Below are positions 1-12,079 of a stretch of 64,000 nucleotides of DNA, piece by piece (positions within the stretch are counted from its first letter, which is position 1; each line of letters opens with the position of its first letter). Position numbers and translations under genes: made by a program. A model generated the notes under the pieces. That model searched no databases, had not been told where the DNA came from, and saw only the letters and a list, made by a program, of their open reading frames with translations. Source of the stretch: Marisa cornuarietis (Eukaryota > Mollusca > Gastropoda > Architaenioglossa > Ampullariidae); assembly GCA_004794655.1 (NCBI GenBank), contig SMMW01000519.1, forward strand, positions 620,001-684,000, written 5' to 3'.

Positions 1-437
1 ATGTGATACTGCAAAAAATAAAACAAAACAAAAATCAAGATACAACTAACGATTAGAGGCCTGTATCTTGTGAATGGGACATAATTATTCACTCAGATTT
101 GGGGAACTGACTTGAATCTTTTCATACCCAGTTACTTGAAAATAACTCTGCAGTCAGGTTAGCTTTCAAATTAGTTCTACCAGAAAGAAAAGCAAACAAA
201 GGATAAATCTGGGCAATCTATCACCCTCAAAATGCATCCTTAAGAGCAATATACAAAGCTAATAATTTTACTACACTCTTCAAAAAAACAACAACAAACA
301 AACAAAACCCCCCCCCCCAAAAAAAAACAACAACAAACAAACGCATGCATTAACAAGTATTATTCCATCTATTAAGTGTTGATCTGTACACTGTGCACAA
401 ACAGAAATCTGGAATTTGTAAAAATTAGATAACTTAC

Positions 438-3266
438 CACTGCAGATCCAACAGCTACTCCCGCTGCAGTTGTAGCCATTTGTGCAAACATGCCTGGCTG
501 GCGGGGGGCAGCCTGCATTGGTGCTGGAGGAGCAGCAGGAGGGGGATGAGCAGGCATGGTGGACATTGGCCTACTTGGGGCAGGTGCTGGCCTGTACATT
601 CAACATGACATTAATATGAACATGGACAGGAGATACATATCCTGCAAACATGTCAGATACTGCTGATTGTAAACAAAAAACAAATTAGTCATACTGCCTA
701 CTGAACTTGCCAAACTCTACAGACTGTTGACAAGCACTCAGCAAATTACTGATTACTCTTCCCCAGTTTGTCAGGAACCTTGGGGTCATTTTCAACACAT
801 CATTGTCTTTCTAGAATCATGTTACTCAAGTCCATTTTTTGTGAACTCCTTACAGGGTTCCCAGGGATCAGGGGTGGAGCCAAGTAAGGACCTTTCATGC
901 ATGTGTAAGGACTTAAGTGACAGTTACCGATGCTTAAGTTTTTCTCATGTACGGTCGAAAAGATGTATTACTTAAGAATGAATCTTTGGTCTTTTTTATG
1001 TTCTGAAATATTACTATTCTAGTTATAATCAAAGAGTTAATTTTGATGCCTATCTGCCATATTTAGATAACTTCAAAAGGTTCTTTAACGCACTGATAAC
1101 ATAGACTGTTAACGTTCCAAGTTTCCTAGAAATGTAAGAAATAATAATTGCAAGAGCTGAAAGGCATCCTTTGTTGTAATACAAAAGTATGTTCATCTCT
1201 CTCTCACACAGAAAGAGAGAGATAAAAAGAGAAACATGCACAGTTCTAGAAGATCAAGGTTCTGGTTCAATAAAGAGAAGACCTTTTGAAAGATTCAAAG
1301 AAACTTCACACGCAGCACATCGTGCACAATGTTTATCTTTTAATGACCAGTCTTTATTTTTTTCCTTCAGCCAGTTATCCCGAAAAAACACTTTCATGGC
1401 ATTGTTTTGATAGTCAATACTAAAATCCGCGAAACTACGTAAGGATGTGTACAGATAGGTAAGGACCTTGCGAACCCTGTCCTTAGGATTAGCTGCGCTA
1501 GACATCTCTCTGTTGCTTCCACCAAGTGACTTATGTCAGCATTTGTACTGTCCAGGCTCGGTTATCATAATTGTTTGTTCATCCCACTGCTTGACAAGCT
1601 CCAGAAAGCTCAGAACTATGCTGCTTGCATTGTATTCTGCAAGTGGAAAGCTATCCTGTAACACCACTTCTGTGCAATCTGCACTGGCCACCAGTTCAGG
1701 CTTAAAATGCATTCAAGATAGCCATACTTTGCTATTGCATTGCCCTACAAGTCTGGCAGGTCAGTTTGCTCTACCTATGCTGGTTTTCTCACTGTGTGGC
1801 TTATCAGATGGAGAAGTTTGGCCATCACTAATTCTCTTTCTCTGTATTTGGAATGGCCTGTCTCTGTCTCTCAGTGGGAACCCTACAAGGCTCCTGGTCT
1901 GGAGTTAAAATGTGCAGAAATACACACAGCAACTAGTTTACTGTGACTTTCTCCACCTATCCTCTCTGCCCCCATTCATGTTTTTAGCAATGTTCACGGT
2001 GCACAGGTGTATGTTTACCTGATTGTGATGCCCTTCTCTGTCACATGGCATTATTACCTAATGCTCCTTGTCTCTTGTAAAGCACACTGAGCTTGCCTCC
2101 ATGTGGGGAAATGCACTATAATAATCCTATTATTATATCAAACTTTAAATACATGCATCAATAAACATTTACATATAAGCACAATACTCTGGTAATTTAG
2201 CTTCATGTTTTATAAGAGCCTCAGAGTTAACAGTGGCTACACCAGCTGACTATAATAAATAGGCCCTACAGATGCAATGCTTGTTTTTCTGTCACTGCCC
2301 TCTAAGCCTATCCTATTCCAAACACTATTTAGGCTTCTTGACATAAGATGGTTATGATTTTGTTACATCATGACACTTTTTACAAACTGAAAAAAGAGGT
2401 TAGAGTTAGGTTTATGGTTAAGGGTTGGATTAGCATTTTTTGTGGTTTGAGTTAGGGTTTTCTGCCTTCGGGGTGTAGATCTAGGCATCCATACCAGCAT
2501 ATTTCAACCAGTCATAGCCTCCAAAAGTTTTTTCAGGGCTTATTTAAAATTTGAAAAAGTAGGTTTAAAAACTGCCATTGTCCAAAGTTATTTCACAATA
2601 AATTAAACCTGATGCCATCAAAGCTACTTCACTATGTGCTCTTGGGTAATGTAATGTTCAGTTTCTTACAAATGTACTCTACTGAGGCCTTCATGGATGA
2701 CCATCATAGAACACAAAAGTCTGACAGCTAAAGTTAGATCCGACGCGAAGAATTTTCTAGAACTTGGGAGTAAGGGGGGTCACCTGTAGGGCTCAAAATT
2801 ATCACAGGCAGGTAACAAAATCCCACATGCTAACGTTTGATTCATACATTGCCAGTAATCCAACAATGAGAACGTTCTGTCCTACGACAAAAATACATTT
2901 TTGGCTAGGAGTATTTAGGCCTATTGTGGGCATCACTGTCTGCCAGCCATAAATAAGGTCAAAATGGTCAGACAAGTAGGATGTCAATGTCATTTTCAAA
3001 ACCTTATCATTTGTCTTTTAAGACATTAAAAAACTGTCGGGGGAATGAAGACATACTAAAAATTTCAGCTTCTGATTCATTTAATTCTGTGTCCCTTTCG
3101 AGTTTTATTTCTCGACGAGTCATGATCAGCCTCTACAGTCTACATTCTATCAAAAGTTTCAAAAGTAAAATGTCGTCTGCAAGAAACGTGGTTCCTTGAA
3201 ACGGGCATTATTTTACAGAAAAAGCTTAACGTACCTCATAGGAGCAGATCTTCCTCGTCTTGGCAT
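438..3266 (-). CDS. CHCHD2: CHCHD2/CHCHD10-like mitochondrial protein, first two coding exons (partial)
   Basis: Coding exons on the minus strand are 3266-3235 and 591-438; the gene continues left of base 1. Exon 1 encodes a basic start ([10 protein letters not shown]) and ends AG|GT in phase 2. Exon 2 follows an ACAG acceptor, completes the Arg codon and ends before GTAAGT. The joined 62 residues have an Arg-rich N-terminus, a Pro/Ala-rich stretch, then the family signature around [20 protein letters not shown], the hydrophobic segment of CHCHD2 and CHCHD10. In that family the protein acts in the mitochondrial intermembrane space (MICOS and respiratory-chain support). The twin CX9C CHCH domain is not visible and should lie in exons off the left edge. 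A downstream ATG at 597-595 is intronic and is not the start. I cannot separate CHCHD2 from CHCHD10; invertebrates often have one common orthologue. Confidence 0.88.
1254..1505 (-). CDS. unrecognised 83-residue ORF inside CHCHD2 intron 1
   Basis: This is an open frame from an ATG with purine at -3 to TGA. It lies within the large intron of the CHCHD2-like gene on the same strand. Composition looks protein-like: charged, with an [14 protein letters not shown] segment and a CARCAAC cysteine cluster, and not low-complexity. I recognise no family. It could be a chance ORF, a relic of a transposon protein (a LINE fossil starts just beyond it at about 1560) or an alternative exon. No splice or expression evidence is visible. 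Confidence 0.2.
   Translation of the reverse strand: MSSAANPKDRVRKVLTYLYTSLRSFADFSIDYQNNAMKVFFRDNWLKEKNKDWSLKDKHCARCAACEVSLNLSKGLLFIEPEP
1560..2140 (+). mobile_element. LINE 3'-end fossil (reverse-transcriptase C-terminal region)
   Basis: Conceptual translation from about 1588 gives [16 protein letters not shown] and then a degraded stretch resembling the conserved region after the RT domain of many animal LINEs, with stops in frame. It ends with the usual 3' UTR style: a GTAAAGCAC stretch near 2080 and a short ATT-rich tail at 2120-2137. It lies in CHCHD2 intron 1, antisense to the gene. It is old and non-functional. Confidence 0.45.
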
Positions 3267-3420
3267 TTTGTAAATATGTTTGTAGAAATTCGAACTTTCC
3301 TTGGTTGTGTAGAATAAGAGAAAATGATGAAATGTAGCTGTCTCGACCTTCAGCTCCCGTTCTCGAGCTTCCGTTATATTGCTGCAAGGGAGTAAAAATT
3401 TGGTGAGATTTGATTGGTCC
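3267..3420 (-). promoter_or_regulatory. putative CHCHD2 promoter/5' UTR with inverted CCAAT box
   Basis: Upstream of the ATG at 3266 the plus strand carries ATTGG at 3413-3417, which is CCAAT on the gene strand about 147 bp from the start. This is a usual place for an NF-Y site in housekeeping promoters. No TATA box is evident. The transcription start is not determined. Confidence 0.3.
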
Positions 3421-5100
3421 AGAAAACTACATCCTGTTGCCCCTTGTCACACAAATTTAGATTTGATGGTTTACGACACTAAGGACTGTTCAAACTGTGG
3501 GTAATAAGTTTGAACGCAAGAGCTGGATCAGTAATCTGGTAGATCATACTTAAATAAATGTTGAGTTTGAAGCTGAAGTAGAGAGGGACTTAGAGTGGGG
3601 AAAATCGTAAAGCTTTGTGAGTTGCGTCATTCCTCGACTGAACCGAAAGCTCAGAATGTGGAAAGAGACCGTAGGTGTTGCATGAGCGTTCATATCTCAA
3701 CTTCATATGTAAAAGTCAACTTCATATGTCATACATCTGAGGGTTAACAAACACTTTTATGGATTGTAGATAATATGCATGCACGCGTACGCTCCTGCAA
3801 TGAAGCAGCCGTTTGTCAAGTCGGTCACTGGACCGACAAGAAGTGTGATGAAGTTAGTGATGTGCCATGTGGTCATCTTATTTTTATATATTATCCCGGT
3901 TGATCCCAAGGATCATCGTAAAAAGTACCCGAATGTGTAACGGAAAAAGATGCATCGAGCAGGTTCGCTGCTTTGGGGTGAGTTTAGTGCCCTCGAGCAG
4001 GTCAAGGGCTCGTGGGAGTGTGTACGTGAGTGGACAAACTCATCTCTGTCCACCAAACAATGATGCTGATAAAACAATGTTGCTGATAAATAGCCGAATA
4101 AGACGGAAAAAATGGGGCTTTCTTTGGTTAGACTTTATATATTACCACTTGCAGTTGACGGCCATGGTTCCATCTAGAAACAGAAACCTAGCAGTGTGTG
4201 GATTCTCACGGGTAATCACAGTGTCAAGGCGTTTGCCCTCGTCTCTTTCCATCATCACTTAATCTTTGGTGATACATATAGTGTGATGTATTATTTTCTA
4301 TGTATTTTTTGCATTTGTACTCGGTAGGTTGACATGAGTTTGAGAAACACCCCTTGTATTTTCCTGCTGTGCATTTCTCGTGAATAATTTATTTGTAGTG
4401 TATAGATAGAGTCATAACCAAACTTGATACAGACAGACAAAGGTGGAGGTCTCTAGTGGATGCCTTATGTACCACCTGCATATAGATAGAGTATGTCATT
4501 ACATTATCTTTTCCTTGTAATTTATTTTCTTTTCGCTGTCTGCTTTCCTTCGTAAGGAAAATTATTGCAACACGTATATGGTTTTATGGACAGTAAATGC
4601 TGCTGCTGATGGTGGTGGTGGTGGTGATGATTTGCACATGTTGGACAATGAAATCTGCTTGTAACCACTGTGGAGGTCGATATTACTCATCGATGACATG
4701 GACCCATCTTGGGATCGTCGATATAACCCGATCCCTCAGGGCCGTGCCTGGAGGAGTTTCTATTGGAATGGCTGTAAGTGGAGCTTGTAATTGCCCTGCC
4801 TCGAGTGCTTGCAGGCCTGACACTGATTGAATGGCGGCTTGCTGGGCCCTGCCCGAACTTCTACCCACAAACAGTGCGGTGAGAGACCACCGAGACCAGC
4901 GCTAGCGACTGTCACACACGGCGACTTGACGACCGACAGGTAAGGTGCTTGTAAGCTGCACGTGCACCGCAAGCTGCCAGTCACGCCACAGGTGAAGTAA
5001 ATTATTTCCTCAAGATGATTGCAACCTGCACGAGACTTGATAATTGACATGACAGGCGGGTGTCAGTTTCATATGCTCATTCGCTGACCCATCAATCATA
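3421..5100. other. intergenic, no gene recognised
   Basis: ORFs here, such as a 131-codon frame at 3867-4262, look random in composition and lack splice or homology support. A short (GGT)n/(GAT)n run lies at 4610-4632. I see no other structure. Confidence 0.5.
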
Positions 5101-5106
5101 CTCATG

Positions 5107-5455
5107 TGACGTCATTAGCTGTGTGGCAAAGTGCCAGAAGCTGTGTGCAGACGTCACCTGTCCAACACAGTGGTGACGAAAAGGATGTCACTTACCGACC
5201 GCCGGCAAGTTTTAGTGACGTAAACACTCCTGCAGCGCGAAGATCAAATCTCTGACGTCATCATGGACTCACCTTCCTGTTCGGCATCACTGGCGACACA
5301 CACACAGAGACAAACTCATGACGTCAGCACAGAATTACCTTTGTGTTAGGCATCGTTTGAGAGAGGCAGAGACACAGACACAAGACCATGACGTCAGCAT
5401 ACCTTCGGTTAGGCATGGCTGGGGAGACACACACACACACAAACCCATGACGTCA
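5107..5455. promoter_or_regulatory. cluster of five perfect CRE palindromes (TGACGTCA)
   Basis: TGACGTCA occurs at 5107-5114, 5253-5260, 5319-5326, 5389-5396 and 5448-5455, with further GTGACG and GACGTCAC half-sites between. The last three sit in a degenerate tandem unit of about 60-70 bp that also carries a GGCATC element and a CA/GA-rich run. CREB/ATF family proteins bind this octamer. Whether this is an enhancer or only a repeat that contains the octamer cannot be decided from sequence. Confidence 0.35.
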
Positions 5456-5639
5456 CATACTAAATCATAAAGAGGCGAAAGAGCTGACGCAGGCTTCAAG
5501 GAGAGAAAGATGAATACAACTCGATATTTTCTCGGAAACGCCTTCGCCTTTCTTTGCTTGAAAAGAGAAAATAATAATGACTGGTGTGACAACCGCCTCC
5601 TACCGGCTGGCAAACATGTACAGGAAAAGAGGAGGAGAT

Positions 5640-6508
5640 GTGAGTGGTATAAGGTGTGCAGTGAGAGAGGAGGAGATGTAAGTGGTATAAGGGGTGCAGT
5701 GAGATGTGAGTGGTATACTATGTGCAATGAGAGAGATGTGAGTGGTATACTATGTGCAATGAGAGAGATGTGAGTGGTATAAGGTGTGCTGTGAGATGTG
5801 AGTGGTATACTATGTGCAATGAGAGATGTGTGTGGTATATGGTGTGCAATGAGAGAGTAGGAGATGTGAGTGGTATATGCTGTGCAATGTGAGAGGAGAT
5901 GTGAGTGGTATAAGGTGTGCAGTGAGAGAGATGTGAGTGGTATAAGGTGTGTAGTGAGAGAGGAGGAGATGTGAGTGGTATAAGGTGTGCAGTGAGAGGG
6001 GAGAGATGTGAGTGGTATAAGGTGTGTAGTGAGAGGGGAGAGATGTGAGTGGTATAAGGTGTGCAGTGAGAGGGGAGAGATGTGAGTGGTATAAGGTGTG
6101 CAGTGAGAGGGGAGAGATGTGAGTGGTATAAGGTGTGTAGTGAGAGAGGAGATGTGAGTGGTATACGGTGTGCAGTGAGAGAGTAGGAGATGTGAGTGGT
6201 ATATGTTGTGCAATGTGAGAGGAGATGTGAGTGGTATAAGGTGTGCAGTGAGAGGGGAGAGATGTGAGTGGTATAAGGTGTGTAGTGAGAGAGGAGGAGA
6301 TGTGAGTGGTATAAGGTATGCAGTGAGAGGATATGTGAGTGGTATAAGGTGTGCAGTGAGAGAGGAGACGTGAGTGGTATAAGGTGTGCAGTGAGAGAGG
6401 AGGAGATGTGAGTGGTATAAGGTGTGTAGTGAGAGAGTAGGAGATGTGAGTGGTATACGGTGTGCAGTGAGAGAGAAGATGTGAGTGGTATAAGGTGTGC
6501 AGTCAGAC
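5640..6508. repeat. minisatellite, unit about 35-45 bp (GTGAGTGGTATAAGGTGTG core)
   Basis: More than twenty degenerate copies of a unit built from GTGAGTGGTATAAGGTGTG, then CAGTGAGAGAG and a GGAGAT linker of varying length. Long minus-strand open frames rich in His, Leu and Tyr across this block are products of the repeat and not genes. Confidence 0.95.
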
Positions 6509-6519
6509 GAATAACGTCC

Positions 6520-7445
6520 ACACTCTAGTACTTTATTTTTTAGTCCACTTCTCTTGTTTGTGAGCCTAAGGCCAGAAGATTTATGAGGGTTCGACAGCCG
6601 TGCCGAGCAAATAACGGCCTAGCGACGGGGTGGCAGTGAGGGGTGACCATTGTCAGGGGCGGTGGGCTGCATGTACGTCATGTTGCCCGGGTTCTGTGGT
6701 GTCGCGGGCTCAAGAACTGCAGGTGAGGTGCCGTCGGTCACGAAGACATTTGACCTGAAACCTGCCGTGAAACAATGAAGAGCGCGTGCGCAAGACAACA
6801 CGAGGCTGGTCCGGTGGTTACAAATACAACAGCATCAAGTGTGCAGTACGCCGGCCGCCACCCTCACCACTCAGCCTGTCTTGTGGAACATTTCCGGGTG
6901 CCTTACACCTTGTGACCCCGTGAGGCGTGAGGGCGTGCGAGTATCTCCACCAGTAGTGGTTGTGCACTAGGAGGAGGAGGAGGAGGAGGAGGATAAAGAG
7001 AGAAAACCAAAGTACCCGAAGACATGGAGTGTTGTATCAGATGTCACATCCAGACGACATCCCTAAGACAAGATCTGAAGCCAGGATCTTCCCATCTTGC
7101 CTATGTGAGTGACATCAACACAGCCAGGCCACCCCAGGTACCCGAGTGTCGTGTTGCAAGCAGGTTGATATCGATCGATTAAATGGCTTTCCGGCAGGTC
7201 GATCCACAGACAAGGGAGATGCTGTCGCTGCCTTGAGTGTACCCAGGGTGAGCAGGGAGACGGTCTGGTCTCCGTGACGAGAGACCTATCAGGAGCTGTG
7301 AGTAGGATGTGACGCCACATCGACCGATAAGAAGTGTAGATCTCTGTGTAGACTACAACTGACAGTGTGACGTATCGACGTGACGTGGTGGTGTTCTTGT
7401 TCTTTCTTCCCGTAACGTAACAAGCTCTTGTCTAGAATCGTTGAG
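6520..7445. other. intergenic, no gene recognised
   Basis: A (GGA)n run lies at 6969-6992. Short ORFs overlap on both strands with no recognisable domain. Confidence 0.5.
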
Positions 7446-7449
7446 TTCA

Positions 7450-7970
7450 TCGTGACGTATGGAGAAGTATCTGCGGACCTCGGCTAACGCTCCGTGCAGC
7501 CATTCTTGTCATGGACGCCGCGCGGCAGATGGTGCCGCCAGGAACAAGACCCCCGACGCCTTCAGTCCCGCCAGTGACACCGCCAAGGGTCAAGACCAGG
7601 TCGCCGCGGCACAAGGCATCGTGGAGCCGGGAAGCAGGGCGACCGAACGGGGCGACGGAGCCTCCATGTCCCCCAGTCACTGCGACATCGAGGAGCGAAG
7701 CGGCGCGGCGCAGAGACCTGCGGCTGAAGAGCGACGCGGCGCGGACAGCGAGCGGCAAGAAGTGTTGGCGGTGAGGGCGCGGTTCGGATCCCCGGGTGGT
7801 TCATCAGTGTGGGGTTCCTCCACTTCGGGCAGCCACAAGCTTTGGCCGCGTGGCACCTGGAGACATCTGCTGGACACACACTCTGTGGACAAGACGAGTA
7901 GTCGCCCTTCCACTGCACTGTCGGCCTTCTCTCATCTTTCAAGTCTCAACGGACGCGTTTATAAAAAGGT
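7450..7970 (+). other. CpG-rich block open in several frames; possible first exon
   Basis: This block is unusually CpG-rich for the window and is open in at least two plus and three minus frames. The best plus candidate starts at an ATG at 7511 with G at -3 and +4, encodes a Pro/Arg/Ser-rich basic segment and meets a GTGAGG donor at about 7770. A TATAAAA motif is at 7960. No downstream exon of matching phase was found. It may be a CpG-island promoter or an alternative 5' exon; coding status is unproven. Confidence 0.25.
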
Positions 7971-8186
7971 AAGACTTTTATTGGAACAGAGCAACACTGT
8001 GTGATGTAACAGTAAGGACTGTCTGTGCTGGGTTCACATCTTGTCTCGGGCACGCTGTGTATGGCAGCTGTTTACAGGGCTAGCTGCTTGGTCGTGATAT
8101 AACGGGCTTGACCAGTTTCTTGTCGCACACAGCCTATAGCAGAGAGTGATGTACATAATCTCCAGCTAGAAACCAGCAGAGAGGGG

Positions 8187-8268
8187 TCAGCAGGTGGTAC
8201 AGGTCAGCAGGTGGTACAGGTCAGCAGGTGGTACAGGTCAGCAGGTGGTACAGGTCAGCAGGTCACAA
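8187..8268. repeat. 17-bp tandem repeat (about 5 copies)
   Basis: The unit GTCAGCAGGTGGTACAG is repeated head to tail with almost no divergence. Confidence 0.9.
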
Positions 8269-8445
8269 TGCAGACGACATGATGGGATGAAGAAAATATC
8301 GCCGCAGTCGGATGCATGGAAATTATTCCCATTAATTAACACGTCACGCGAGCGATGTACACATGACCAGGTCATGCGCATGGCACCAAGTCACGAATAT
8401 GCCGCTAGGTGACGCCACATCACCGTGTCACGCACACAACAGTAG

Positions 8446-8595
8446 CAGTGGCGTAGGAAGATGCTCGGCTTTGGGGGGGGGGGGGCAAGCTCCATGCTGA
8501 CAATGAATGACGTTCACATTCTTGTCTTCCCACCATCTTTATTTGGGGGAGCGGCGGCCCCCCTTGCCCCCCCCCCCCCGGTTCCTACGCCACAA
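8446..8595. mobile_element. short non-autonomous DNA transposon (hAT-style termini)
   Basis: CAGTGGCGTAGGAAG at 8446-8460 is mirrored by GTTCCTACGCCACAA at 8581-8595, giving inverted ends with the CAGTGGCGTA start common in hAT MITEs. The interior is about 120 bp with G and C homopolymer runs near each end, which are also inverted. A clear 8-bp target duplication is not seen. Confidence 0.5.
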
Positions 8596-8599
8596 CATC

Positions 8600-11300
8600 G
8601 CGTGACATTTAAGACTCGAATGTACTCGAGACTGAAACTAATACTGGCCAGTGGTTGGCCCGCTGTTCTTCAGTTTCACATAAAGAGTCTCACCTGTGAT
8701 CGTGAGAAGTGTCGAGGCTTGAGAGCGATCAATGTTTGTGATTCCATTCACGTCTGATACTATCGGCGTTTTGCGATCGGCCTGAAAAGAGTCTTATAAG
8801 AGGGAATGTCTCTTTCCTTTGTAAGATCAGGTCTTGCAGTCTTTTTTTGCCTCTCCATTAAAATATCCCGCACAATGGTCTGTCTTTGTGGCGACCAGAC
8901 ATTAGCTTGCAAACCACCAGCACCTGCTACAGTCTCACCTTCTGCGCCGAGTCCGCGACGCCCTTATTAATTCACTGCCTTCAAAGAAAAGTCTCCTCAA
9001 CCGAAGGTGCAAATCGTTGCACGCTACAAGGGTGTCGTCCTTGGAAGCGAGGGAGTTATGGTGAAGGGGCACTCTCCCCCTTCCTGCCCCCACCCCACCA
9101 CGACATCCCCCACCCCCACCCCACTGCAGGTGCATGAGGATTCGGCGACAGCGGGTCCGACTGTCACAGATCGAGCTCCGGTCGAGGCTGTAAGACTGAA
9201 ACGCCGACACCGCGGCTCCCTGTGACAGAAGTCTGTCAGTTGACAGAGAGAGAGAGAGAGTGTGGAGGGGACAGCTACAGGTGTGTGAACAACTGCCACA
9301 GGCCCACATCCAGGTGACTACAGATCATGGTGTTTCGGGAGGTGGCATTTTGTGGATGACTGTAGACTTGGTTGTCATTGTGGATGTCACAATGTTTGAG
9401 GATCTTGCTGATAACTGACGATGCCGATGCTACCCTCGAGGATCACGTAAGGTGACTTGTGTCGTGTCAGCGTCCAGGAGGGGGGGGGGAAACCAGGTGA
9501 ATCGAGAGACGAGTGAGATCATAACAACGTTTCTCAAGAGACCGGTAAGATCATGAAGTCTTCCATGAACAGACGTGTGAACATATTACGTACGTCTTTT
9601 AAAGAAGACCGGCAAAACGTTAAAGGTGTCTCAGGAGGACACAGGTGAAATAATAACGTCAGCCACCTGGCGACAGGTAACAACTTGACGTCTTTCCAGA
9701 CGGTGAGAAGATTACATCTTGTAGACATTAGAGACATTGAAGAACCGGGTACAACGTGTGGGTACCCACCCTGTCCTCATAGCTACAGACCATTAAGGTT
9801 TTGCCTTTGATCGACCACTCTGGCCTGATAAACACACGATAAATACCTGATAAACACATGATAAACACCTGATAAACACACGATAAAGAAAGGGTGACTT
9901 TCTTCAGACCTGCGTCACAAACAGCGAAGCAGGGACAAGGCTGGTGCGACCCGAAGATGTCTGATTGAAAAGCAATTCCAAGAGTGTGAGACCAACAGAC
10001 TTACACAAGATTATCGAAGTCTGGGGGGGGGGGAGACCTGCCTGTCCAGGAAATGTGGCCAGACATGTAGATTGGGCAGCCCATCACGTGACCATACAGG
10101 AGGCTACCGTTGCCCGGCAATGTCGTGGCTTTACCTGGAGACAATCACCTGTCACCTGGCTATTCCTAACGTCTGTACTTCAAAAGCAGGGCAGGAGAAG
10201 AGAGCTGTAAGGCGATAGTGTTAACAGTTTGTCTGGGGCCCCCCTCTCTACACGTGCAGGGTAACCGGGGTGCCCTCTAGTGCGAACATCTTGTCGAGGG
10301 TCTTGTCGAAAAGTGGGCTCCACGTACAGACGTCACTCAGACGCTCAGGTCTTGCAAGCGAAACGGGTACACGGGTACATGAAGATATTTCTCGTGGAAA
10401 GAGTATTTAGACGGGCAGGAGCAGACATACAAGATCCAGCCTCTGCACCCGACTGCGTCTTACTGTGAGGGGCCGCAATTGGAGGAGCTGCGACCTCCCC
10501 CCCCCCCACACAGCAAACCACCTCTGACCGTTATCTTTCAGACTGCCGGTCGTTCGCTGTTCGCTACATTCTTGACACGAGTGTATGTGATGGTGTCACC
10601 CGGTGCCAAACGTGCAAGTGGGGAGGAAGTGTAGGTTGTGTTGGAACTAAAGTCAGTGACTGTGTAGCCTTATGATCGTGTCTGGTATGAATCAGCGCGT
10701 TGATGCTTTCCTGACACCTTGCTGACGAGGCAGACCCACCCTCGCTGGAAGTGAGCAGACAGTTGTGGGTGTCTGTGAGTGTGACGTCCGGGTGGACACG
10801 GGTGACGTACAGACATCTTTCCTCGTCAAGCAGCAGATCACAGGGTGGCCAAGAACGCACAGGGATGTCGCAGCCTCTGCTGTCCAGACCACTGCAGGTC
10901 AACAAGAGTGTGTTTCGTAGACACCGGTCAGCCTTCGCCAGGAATAAGCCAGTACCAAAGGTCAGGGGTCAGGAGCTGTACACGTGTTATTCTTCAGCTT
11001 TCTTTGTTTGTTTGTTTCTTAGACGTCGCTGCCTTTGAGACATCATCCTTATGCTCTGAAGACAGTGACGTGTGCTAAAGTAAATTCTAGAGAGTAAGAC
11101 AGGCCTCTGCTAGCACGCTCATTTATTTGTCGGCTGACTTTCTCTGACTGGCTACCTTCATTTAATTAATTAACTTCATCTGATTGGCTAGCTTTAGTTG
11201 AGTAACTAAGTAAATTCAATTTCATTTTGCTTCTCCGCTTCGTTATCAGTGTTTTCTCATTTCCCGTGCACACACGCACACACACACACACACACACTAT
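8600..11300. other. intergenic, no gene recognised
   Basis: The stretch holds C/G homopolymers (9480-9490, 10023-10032, 10495-10507), a (GA)n run at 9245-9260 and a degenerate 15-16 bp repeat with GATAAACAC at 9826-9888. ORFs overlap on both strands without recognisable domains. A (CA)n run is at 11270-11298. Confidence 0.5.
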
Positions 11301-11539
11301 GCAGTGATACCCTGGGTGTGGACAGGCGTGAATGGCGGAATCAAAGCATCGCCACCCAAACCATTGTTACCGCGGGTATGTAGGTACTCGGTAGCAGCTA
11401 TGTCCAAATACGTTCGCGCATAAAAGTATTTATTTTCATAATGGCGTGTGCTTGCCTTTCAAATGCGATACTTGGCTTGTTTGTGCCATATCAAAGATTT
11501 GATGCGAGGATGGATGCTGCTGACGGTAGTATAAAATCA

Positions 11540-12077
11540 TCTTCAAGGGTGAAGTCGGTTTCATTCTTTAGTTTTTATTGCAGTCAAACTCGAGAAAGCA
11601 CTTTCACATAAATACGTGGATGGAAAAGGCAAGAATGTTGACAAGACTGCATCACTCGAGTCTTCGTACTCGTTACACACACTGGGACAGAAATCTCCCA
11701 CCTTGCTGGCCATTCTTGCTGTCAAAGTTCTGTCCGCCGCAATTTCAAATAATTTCTCTTTCAAGTCATCAGAAATTTCTACATTGTTTTCACAACAAGG
11801 AGCCACAATCCAGTTGTTCTGGGCACCATCCGTTTCAATTTCAGGAAAATATCGGAGAATTTCGTTTTCCAGGTTCTTCAAATGATCGAAGATCAATGCT
11901 TTGATATTACGAAACAGTGAAAGCTCGATGTTCACAAAACATGACATTGTTGGGAAGATTGCAAGATTTCCAGCAGAAATTCAGTTTTTCCAGTAGATAA
12001 CTTTATGTCGCTGCGTACCCCTGCATAACCCGTGCCGTACCCCTAGGGGTACGCGTACCACCGGTTGAGAAACGCTG
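11540..12077 (-). mobile_element. hAT transposon relic with transposase C-terminal (dimerisation) fragment
   Basis: The minus frame 11947-11561 encodes about 128 residues ending FPFPSTYLCESAFSSLTAIK, the hallmark of the hAT dimerisation region in ZBED5/SCAND3-like transposases. The frame stops immediately after this motif, so the protein is truncated, and most of the transposase is absent. Upstream on the element strand, CAGCGTTTCTCAACCGG at 12077-12061 followed by a GTACCCCTAGGGGTAC palindrome is a typical hAT terminus. The other terminus may be at 11302 (CAGTGATACC), but flanking 8-mers do not match, so that boundary is uncertain. Confidence 0.65.
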
Positions 12078-12079
12078 GC

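Noticed and set aside
3867..4262. 131-codon plus ORF
   Set aside because: Random-looking composition, no recognised motif, no splice context.
5335..6521. Long minus-strand ORFs (267-292 codons) rich in His/Leu/Tyr/Ser
   Set aside because: They are translations of the 5640-6508 minisatellite; repeat units shift length and there is no domain or start context.
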